Shown in pieces: positions 56,137-64,000 of a stretch of DNA of 64,000 bases. A program made the translations under genes and the position numbers. This DNA is from Diplonema papillatum (lineage: Eukaryota; Euglenozoa; Diplonemea; Diplonemida; Diplonemidae): the NCBI GenBank assembly GCA_030068145.1, contig JAPJBO010000719.1:53875-117874 (forward strand). The letters are read 5' to 3'. Position 1 is the stretch's first letter. Every line of letters starts with the position of its first letter. The notes under the pieces are model-generated. The model worked only from the letters and a program-made list of their open reading frames with translations, was not told the DNA's origin and searched no databases.

Positions 56137-57813
56137 TATCAGTCGATCTTTGAGTGCGTGAGCCCCTCGGAAGAAAGGTCCATCACACTAGTTCCAAGCT
56201 ACTTAGCCCGGGTCTCTGGGTCGCGTCCCCCTCCTTCTCTTGGTCGCCTGGTCTTGCGGCTTGTTGTTGATCCGTCCGGGCTGAGGGCTTCGCGCTTCCC
56301 CTTCGTCTTGCATCACCTCGTCTCCACTCCCGGCTTCTACGTTTTGTGCCACCTGCGACGCGGGTCGCTTTACTGCTTTTCTGCGCGACGGCTGCTCTGT
56401 ACTCGTTGCCTTATCCGCGATTGCCGCTTATCGTACCGACCGCGTCTGCCTTTCCTGTTCTGCCTTTCGCCTCTGTGGTCCGTCGGCCGGGCGTCCTGCT
56501 GTGCTGTCTGGATCTCCTCGTCTTCCTTCTTACGTTGCTTGGCACTCCGTGCTGCCCGCGCCGCTTGCGGCGCGGGCCTCTTCAGAGCCGGTCGTCCTCG
56601 TGCACGCTGTTCCGCCTTCGTATCCTGGTTCGCGCCCTCTGCCTCCGGCGCGCCTCGTGACACTTCCTTGCCCTGGGCGGTGTTCCTCTTCGAGCTCCTC
56701 CCTCCTCGTCCCGCCTGATTCTCCTGTTCCGCTAAGGTGAACCACTTCTGGGCCCGTCGCCCCCTTTCCTCGTCCGATGGGTACCACTTTTTGAAATCGA
56801 ATTTTCCTAGTCTCTCCCCGTCTTCCCTGCGCTCTGCTTGTACCTTTCCGTGTTCTGCCTTCCTGCCGACACCTCGAGCCCTCGCAGCGCTTGCAGGGTA
56901 TCTCTGCCCAGGATACAGCGCCCTCTCCAGACCCTCCGTCCACCGTCCTGACGCGCCGAGCCGCCGAAGCCAACCTATAGATTTCTTTCTTGCCGGCAAA
57001 TGCTCCCCATCGTGGGTTCCTTGGAGCGTCTTGAGCATCCCCAACAGCGTCCTCATTTTTCCCGCGAGCGCAGCTCCTCCATGCGCTTCCCCTTTCTGGC
57101 CTGCGTCCTCCTCTCCGTCCTCTGCGTCTTCCGGCCCAACCGCCTTCTGTCCGCGTCGCGGCAGGTCCATTCCGGATTCGACTTCAAAGTCAACGGCGAG
57201 TTCTATGAACGTCACCGCCATCTCCTCCTCATTTCCGTCCATTTGCTCTTTCGGGCGTTGGGTCGCTGACCCGTGTCGCCGCAAAACTCCTCCGTCAGAG
57301 CCACTGCCCGCGTCATATCCGGCTTCGTCCTCGTCACGACCTCGGTGTCATCCGCAAATGCTTGCGGTTCGGCCCCCGGGACCTCCTCTTCAACACGATA
57401 CATCCAGACCGACACGAGCGCGTTCAGGAAGATTACGCTCAGCGGACAGCCCTGCAGAATCCCGTTCGTCGCCTTGAACTCCTTCCCAAGCCCCGCCGGA
57501 AGCCTGAACCGTCGCCTCAGCTGGCGGTACATGCCCCGCACTGCATTCAACACTGATGGCGGCAGTCCCATGTCTTCCACAAGCTACAACATGATCTCTT
57601 GCGGTATGCGGTCAAAACACTTGCAGCGCCTGCGCCACCACCTCGGGCCAGCTGCCGGCCCCCTCCACGTCGTTCAGCGCCAGCGCAATCACGTCGAGGA
57701 GAGGCACCGGCAGCGTCTTCAACTCGCACACTCGCCAGCCGTCCATCCCCCCGGCTTTCCGCGCCTTCATCTTCTTCAGCGTCGCGCTCAGGTCTTCTCC
57801 GGTCAACGGGCGG
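56137..57813 (-). mobile_element. Non-LTR retrotransposon (LINE), 5'-truncated, with 15-bp target duplication
   Basis: The element is flanked by ACCGCAGACAGTGCG at 56122-56136 and 57814-57828. Its 3' end is at the low-coordinate side and matches the 103-base insertion at 31284-31386. It encodes reverse-transcriptase remnants on the minus strand. The clade cannot be told from this fragment. Confidence 0.94.
57200..57806 (-). pseudogene. Reverse transcriptase remnant of the LINE
   Basis: In order on the minus strand: LKKMKARKAGGMDGW (RT motif 0/1) at about 57730-57780; FDRIPQEIML (motif A, aspartate present) near 57600; GILQGCPLSVIFLN (motif B) near 57460; and AFADDTEVV (catalytic motif C) near 57360. 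The stretch between motifs 1 and A is missing, a stop follows IML, and frames change, so it is inactive. Downstream Arg/Glu-rich frames to 56370 are the rest of the C-terminal region in degraded form. Confidence 0.9.
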
Positions 57814-57828
57814 ACCGCAGACAGTGCG

Positions 57829-59249
<1,421 letters not shown>

Positions 59250-59867
59250 ATGGACACGACCGAGAAGATCCTTGTCGTTCTGGTCGCGATGAGCGGCACG
59301 TTCTTCGTCATCAGCCTCGTCGCCGTGTGCTGGGGGCTGCGGTGGCGCGAGCGGGCGGCCGAGCAGTACGGCATCATCGAGCACTATGAGTCGTCGCAGG
59401 GGTCGTTCGAAAACCAAAAGTGGCAAGCGAACAGCCGTCCCGAGGAGGAGCTCGCGGTGATCCCGGCCGCCAGCTCGTCGAAGCAGCTGCCCGCGCCCCA
59501 CCACCGAGAGCTCGACGCGTTCTCCCCGCACGCCCGGCAGGAGCAGCGGCGGCAGCGCACCGCCATCGTCCGCCAGCTGCTGTACATGCAGTTCAACGCG
59601 AGCGCTTTGTACGGCAGCAAGAAATCCGTCGCCCGCCGGTTCTTCAACAGGTAGCAGCACCCCCGGGGGGTTGTTTTTGTCGAGAGGAAAAACACGAAGA
59701 CTTTTTCCGGAAGGTTTTATTATCCTGCCACAAACAGGTAACCACCCGTACACACCTCTTTTTCCCTTTTCCTGTGGTTTGCGACGTCTTTTTTCTTGAC
59801 CCGCAGGTCAGAAACATTTTTTGAAGTCCCTCCCACCCTCCCAGACGGGGAGAGCCTTAGACGTTAA
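59250..59867 (+). CDS. Small single-pass membrane protein, two exons
   Basis: Exons 59250-59650 and 59807-59867 join in phase (AACAG|GTAGCA ... GACCCGCAG|GTCAG), giving 153 residues that end SETFFEVPPTLPDGESLRR. Without splicing the frame would stop at 59652, inside the donor. Residues 8-28 form one transmembrane helix (ILVVLVAMSGTFFVISLVAV). The following region, HYESSQGSFENQKWQANSRP, is hydrophilic, and an Arg/Gln-rich helix follows (RQEQRRQRTAIVRQLLYMQF). The signal anchor suggests an N-out or type II topology; orientation is not settled. No family recognised. A partial copy lies 800 bases downstream. Confidence 0.72.
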
Positions 59868-60444
59868 AAAACCCTTGCGGCCAGGATGTTCTGACGTTTT
59901 TCGGGCATGTCTGATGTTTCCTTCCGCGTGATTGCACACGGAAGAGGGCGCCACGCAAAATGAGTACCCCTCGTCGCTGCGTGTTATATGGCGCGTCCTC
60001 TCCAAAGCGGATCTGAAACTGGACAGTTCGTGAAAATTTAGGCAGCCCGTGCCCCTCCCTGGAGCAAGGTGGCCTGTGTGAATCCACGGGTCCCGGCGCT
60101 CGCCTTGCGCCCTACACAAAATCCCAAGAACTTACCTCTTGCTATTTTTTCTCTGACCATTCGAACGCTTCGACCGCTGCGTCGCAAACACAGTGAAGGG
60201 AAATAAAATCGTATAAGATCGCAGATCTTAGAAGAGTTGCCCACCCACCCTTGCCCCCCTTTTTTCTGAAGCCGTGTCCTGAGGCGTCACGATTGTGACA
60301 AACACACCGGATCACTGCCTGACCTTTCTACTTTCGATTTTGGCATCATCCGCGACGGTAAAGACGAAGCAGCTAGGAGGAGGATGTATTAATGGGGACA
60401 AGCTTGTAGTATACCCCTCGCTTGCCCACCCACCCTTGCCCCTT

Positions 60445-60608
60445 TTTTGCTAGCCTCGTCGCCGTGTGCTGGGGGGCTCCGGCGGCCGAGCAGTACGGCA
60501 TCATCGAGCACTATGAGTCGTCCCAGGGGTCGTTCGAAAACCAAAAGTGGCAAGCGAACAGCCGTCCCGAGGAGGAGCTCGCGGTGATCCCGGCCGCCAG
60601 CTCCCCGA
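60445..60608 (+). pseudogene. Partial copy of the 59.2 kb gene
   Basis: 60449-60604 repeats 59313-59475 almost exactly, with one 15-base deletion and few substitutions. It starts just after CCCCTTTTTTGCTAG, an acceptor-like sequence, at the same point where the parent has ATCAG|CCTCG. It has no start codon and ends abruptly at CAGCTCC. Confidence 0.92.
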
Positions 60609-60789
60609 CCCACCGAGTACGGGAAAAGTTTGGCGCTGGTACCCGGGTGGGCGCCCCCCCGGACCCCCCCCCGCCGCCCCCCGGCGAAGCAAAGTTCGGG
60701 CGCAGCTAAGTTCTGGTGAAGCTCAGTTCGGACGATAATAAGTTCGAGTGATGCTAAGTTCGGGCGGAGCTAAGTTCTGGTGAAGCAAA

Positions 60790-61060
60790 GTTCGGGCGCA
60801 GCTGAGTTCGGGCGAAGCAACGCTCGGGCGAAGCAACGCTCGGGCGAAGCAACGCTCGGGCGAAGCAACGCTCGGGCGAAGCAACGCTCGGGCGAAGCAA
60901 CGCTCGGGCGAAGCAACGCTCGGGCGAAGCAACGCTCGGGCGAAGCAACGCTCGGGCGAAGCAACGCTCGGGCGAAGCAACGCTCGGGCGAAGCAACGCT
61001 CGGGCGAAGCAAAGTTCGGGCGCTGCAAAGTTCGGACGAAGCAAAGTTCGCGCGAAGCTG
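60790..61060 (+). repeat. 16-bp minisatellite
   Basis: About 13 tandem copies of CGCTCGGGCGAAGCAA at 60830-61012, flanked by diverged units (GTTCGGGCGAAGCAAA and similar) from 60670 to 61085. Confidence 0.96.
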
Positions 61061-61249
61061 AGTTCTGGTGAAGCAAAGTTCGGTTCTCGTAGCAAGTTTG
61101 GCCTGTGATGGCAAGCTCGGCCGCCCGACTCCGTTTCCCGGGGTGACCCAAATACCGCGAGATACTGAGAAACTCCGCCAAAAACGCAAATTTCGGGCAC
61201 ATTTGACCCCGAAACGCAACAAACCTCGAAAACAATCTTCGACCGGAAA

Positions 61250-61325
61250 AATGTCAAGGGCGGGATTCGAACCCGGGCCTACCGGCCTGAAGGCCGACGC
61301 CCGCTCACTCTGCCACCCGTTTGCA
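61250..61325 (-). other. tRNA-like or tRNA-derived sequence
   Basis: On the minus strand TGGCAGAGTGAG fits an A box and GGTTCGAATCC fits a B box exactly, about 33 bases apart, as in tRNA genes. The middle (CGGCC TTCA GGCCG) forms a four-base loop instead of a seven-base anticodon loop, and the acceptor ends pair poorly. It is more likely a tRNA pseudogene or the promoter part of a tRNA-derived retroposon. Confidence 0.4.
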
Positions 61326-61682
61326 TTTTGGCAGGGTTATCGGTTATCGGTTATCGGTACGGTGGATACCTGTCTCGTGTTAGTTCTTGAGAACAGGTGA
61401 GGTGGTTCCTTGTGCCTCGTCGCCATCCTTGGCGCGTTGTTTGTTTTCGTGTTCGGTTTCGTTCTTTGCTTTTACGGTCTCACGTTGGTGGGGGGGTTCA
61501 GTGAGCTTTTTACTTTGCCCGCCCTCCCCTACTCCCGGAACTGAACGGAGGGGAAATGGAAATAAGAAGTGGGTGGTCTGCAGGGCTTTTCCTGGGGTCG
61601 GTGGGCGTTTGCGTCTTAGTTCGCCCTCCCGACGCCGGTTCGGATCCAGGAGATTGCTCGTTGGTTGCACTTGTGTCAGGGG

Positions 61683-61908
61683 AAATACTCGAGGGACTGC
61701 CTTGTGCTCATTTCGAAGGAGGCTAGAGGGGGAGAAAACAATACAACTACAAAGTGGGTCTTTTTTGTTAAACGCTTACGCCCGCCACTAAACCCAGCTT
61801 TACCTGTGTTTCGTGTGGGCTACAGCACATTTACCTCCTTTGATCTATCGCAACTGGCAGTCTCCTCAAGCATTTCCTACAAAGCAGGTGCTTATACAGA
61901 AAAAAAAA
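61683..61908 (+). mobile_element. R1 retroposon, full length, with poly(A)
   Basis: The clearest plus-sense copy: AAATACTCGAGGG at the 5' end, GTGCTTATACAG and then about nine A residues at the 3' end. Confidence 0.9.
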
Positions 61909-62168
61909 TTTAGCGTTGCACATCCCCCAGCTCCAAAAAAAAACAATACACTTTTGAGTGTAGAGAAAAGTGGGGTTGGCTCGAAGAGAGGCTATTCACA
62001 TTGCATGTTCATAGGACCTCCAAACTTGTCGTCGGGGAAAAAAAAAAAACTGACACAAGTTGTCAACCAGCCTACTAGCTTGGGGGGGTCGCCAGACCAG
62101 AGTTGGTCTGGAACCTGGTCTGGGTCAAAAAAAAAAAAAAAAATCTCAGCTATTATTATTTTCCCGGA

Positions 62169-62280
62169 GGAACCGGCTACCCACAGTGTACTACACACTG
62201 TGTACTACAGTGTGTACAGGGTACCACAGTGGTACCACGGGGTACCACATTGGTGCCACCGTGTGGCACCAATGTGGAGA
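62169..62280. other. Cluster of nested palindromes
   Basis: It includes CCACATTGGTGCCA facing its exact inverse across five bases (about 62245-62277), plus GGTACCACAGTGGTACC and ACAGTGTACTACACACTGTG-type repeats. It lies about 75 bases upstream of the start at 62355. Confidence 0.85.
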
Positions 62281-62354
62281 AGCACATCGACCAACATGTT
62301 TGCGCTGCTACACAATGCAACCGCTACCAGAACAGGATTGGGAGAAAGTGGAAA

Positions 62355-64000
62355 ATGGGGCCAAAGAAAGTGCATGACATTCGCGGTCTACAGAAACTGG
62401 GCTCGTTTTTTCGCTCAGCTAATGTGCCTGTGCGGGAGGTGGTGCTGCCGACGGAAGGTGTTTCGACCGTCTACGAAAACTGGACGGCAACCGACTTCAA
62501 GACGGAAGACCCGGTGTGCACAGATCTCGCGGGGTTCGTACGGCGACAAGTCGGGCTTCGGGATTTAACGGTGGACATCACGGAGCTGCACGTGCAGATC
62601 GACATCTGCAGAACGTACGACCGCCTGCTCGACGAAGACAATCGCAGAGATGCACACCTTCGCACAACAGTTCGGACTCTCAAGGCTCGGGCAATTGGGG
62701 CTGCACAACGGGTGAACTCCATCTTGGTAACAGCCGTGGCTGCCGCGGTTTCCGTGCTGCCCGTCGCTCGTAGTGGATCCGTCAGACAAACTGCGTCATA
62801 CTCAGAGAGCGTTTCGTTCGAGTACGAAAAGTGGACTCCGAACACCTTCCGCCAATTGGACAAGGATGGCGCGCCAGACTTTGGAGGCTTCCTTGTTCGG
62901 CAGCTGAGACACCGCGGGTTCAAGAGCATCCAGAACCAGAAGAACCGGGTTTGCATGACACTGGCGCGGTTGTTTGACGAGCTTGTCTCCGAGGACGATA
63001 AACGTGCTGAACAACTCCGGAAGCCTCTTGCCGATCTCCGAAGTGAAGCTTTGCGCCTTGTAGGTGCGCGCCAGGTTGTGCTTGTGTCGTGTGTGTCGTG
63101 CCTTGCTGCTGCTTGTGCTTGCATCGCGTCGTCATCCGGCAGTGTCCCTCCTGTCCCCATCGCACCGTCTACGCAAACCGCGGCCGCTCCGTTTGTGGAT
63201 GAACGCATTCGAAAGCTCGTGGACGAGGTTGAAAAGGACTACAACGAAGAGGAAGAAAGAACCTCTCTTGAGAAGAACGTTCAGGGGTCACGCAAGAGAA
63301 AGCGCAGTGAAACTGTCGTGTACAACCGGGAGTTGTGGAATGCCCCCTGTCCGTTCCCCACGATGCTCACACATGAAGTGCAAGCACTCTGTGACCTGTC
63401 GGTTCCGGTATTCGACCAGCACAATTTCGAATTCCCGACCGCGGTGGAGCTGGAAATGATTCCCCCCGAATACCGCGAGAACGCAAAACTCACCAATGCG
63501 CTGAAGAATCACCCATTTCTGCAGCCACATTCTGATGGATTGTGGTGTCGCTCGTGTTACGAGTGCACCGTCACCTCCCGCGACAAGAAGGTCTTCGTTA
63601 CGACGCCTCTGCCGTACAGCGCCATCGAAAAGCGGTTGGGAACAAAGATCTCTGAGCACCTTAACACAACGAGGCAAACACATCAAAAATGGTGGACTAC
63701 GTGGTTCCAAGATCTGCGAACTCGGAACGCCTACGGGGCCATCGGCCAAGCAAGACTGATGATGCAGCAAAACGCTCTTCGGCTGAAGAAGGTCGGACGC
63801 GTCATCAACACCCAGAACTTTGTGGCCATCTGCCACCACATCATGGCAGCTGCGCACCACGACAGGAGCATCGTAAGGTTCACCCAGGAGCAGCAGGAGC
63901 GAGCTGCCCTACACGATCAGGGCACGCGAGACCTTCTGCAGAATGCCTTCAACCTCACGTCTGACGAGGTCATCAACGAGATCTTTAGCATCATGGTGGC
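62355..64000 (+). CDS. Transposase-like protein with two repeated membrane-type modules (cut by window end)
   Basis: One frame is open from before 62283 to the window end; the first good ATG is 62355 (MGPKKVHDIRGLQ). Two similar modules follow: VYENWTATDF with a hydrophobic run near residues 122-138, and FEYEKWTPNTF with one near 240-259. Each run is followed by SGSV. Then comes a basic segment (SRKRKRSE) and a finger with WCRSC near 397 and two histidines near 436-443, like the TTF/BED finger of hAT transposases. The leading YxxW module also occurs in the hAT transposase at 8104-10727. A hAT-type transposase is the best guess; the catalytic part is beyond the window. Confidence 0.55.
   Translation, partial: MGPKKVHDIRGLQKLGSFFRSANVPVREVVLPTEGVSTVYENWTATDFKTEDPVCTDLAGFVRRQVGLRDLTVDITELHVQIDICRTYDRLLDEDNRRDAHLRTTVRTLKARAIGAAQRVNSILVTAVAAAVSVLPVARSGSVRQTASYSESVSFEYEKWTPNTFRQLDKDGAPDFGGFLVRQLRHRGFKSIQNQKNRVCMTLARLFDELVSEDDKRAEQLRKPLADLRSEALRLVGARQVVLVSCVSCLAAACACIASSSGSVPPVPIAPSTQTAAAPFVDERIRKLVDEVEKDYNEEEERTSLEKNVQGSRKRKRSETVVYNRELWNAPCPFPTMLTHEVQALCDLSVPVFDQHNFEFPTAVELEMIPPEYRENAKLTNALKNHPFLQPHSDGLWCRSCYECTVTSRDKKVFVTTPLPYSAIEKRLGTKISEHLNTTRQTHQKWWTTWFQDLRTRNAYGAIGQARLMMQQNALRLKKVGRVINTQNFVAICHHIMAAAHHDRSIVRFTQEQQERAALHDQGTRDLLQNAFNLTSDEVINEIFSIMV

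Noticed and set aside
56370..57284. A 304-residue minus-strand Arg/Glu-rich host protein
   Set aside because: It lies wholly inside the LINE copy bounded by target duplications, so it is the degraded downstream part of that element.
61250..61325. A functional tRNA gene
   Set aside because: The anticodon arm has a four-base loop and the acceptor stem does not pair, so only a tRNA-like call is justified.
62722..63142. Hydrophobic runs as short retained introns
   Set aside because: The GT...AG pairs found span 47 and 83 bases, and removal would break the single long frame. Kept as a point to test, not as introns.

Overview
This window looks like nuclear DNA of a flagellated single-celled eukaryote (an alga- or alveolate-like protist). 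I cannot name the species. The evidence is spliced genes with GT-AG introns, a flagellar-type STPGR/SHIPPO protein, a nuclear-type small-subunit rRNA fragment, a hAT DNA transposon, a non-LTR retrotransposon, poly(A)-tailed short retroposons and abundant micro- and minisatellites. Coding exons are markedly GC-rich, while the DNA between them is closer to balanced and full of repeats. Genes are sparse: roughly ten credible loci in 64 kb.

Layout. 1-4.1 kb: repeats only. 4.1-7.0 kb: a TruD/Pus7 pseudouridine synthase in two exons, apparently lacking its C-terminal exon, preceded by a broken copy of one of its own segments. 7.8-11.1 kb: a complete hAT transposon with an 8-bp target duplication and a frameshifted transposase. 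11.1-14.2 kb: a 21-bp minisatellite, eroded minus-strand coding remnants and a CA tract. 14.2-14.8 kb: a small spliced gene of unknown function. 15-21.5 kb: dispersed repeats, a possible exon, a 32-bp minisatellite running into a cysteine-rich reading frame, and a 182-bp satellite. 21.6-22.8 kb: an HPP-family membrane protein followed by truncated copies of its 3' half. 25.7-28.0 kb: a Lys/Ser-rich protein whose intron is a tandem repeat. 30.1-35.0 kb: an unknown basic protein gene flanked by arrays of its own 5' and 3' ends. 39.8-41.8 kb: a two-exon unknown gene. 43.0-50.6 kb: a 1067-residue repetitive protein gene, again flanked by arrays of its own ends. 50.9-51.2 kb: a decayed 18S rRNA fragment. 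52.4-53.3 kb: the STPGR gene. 53.5-54.6 kb: a foldback structure. 56.1-57.8 kb: a 5'-truncated LINE copy. 59.2-59.9 kb: a small single-pass membrane protein gene and a partial copy of it. 62.4-64.0 kb: the start of a second transposase-like gene, cut by the window edge.

The main pattern is that most host genes are accompanied by truncated copies of their own beginnings or ends, lying next to the intact gene and sometimes in regular arrays. Some copied 3' ends are preceded by a pyrimidine tract and AG, so they could act as alternative last exons. A second theme is a short retroposon family, called R1 here, of about 215 bp with a poly(A) tail. It occurs a dozen times, including inside introns and next to a start codon. 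The third is a pair of transposase-like proteins with hydrophobic, membrane-like segments ahead of their zinc fingers. There are no operons, ribosome binding sites, CRISPR arrays or prokaryotic features.
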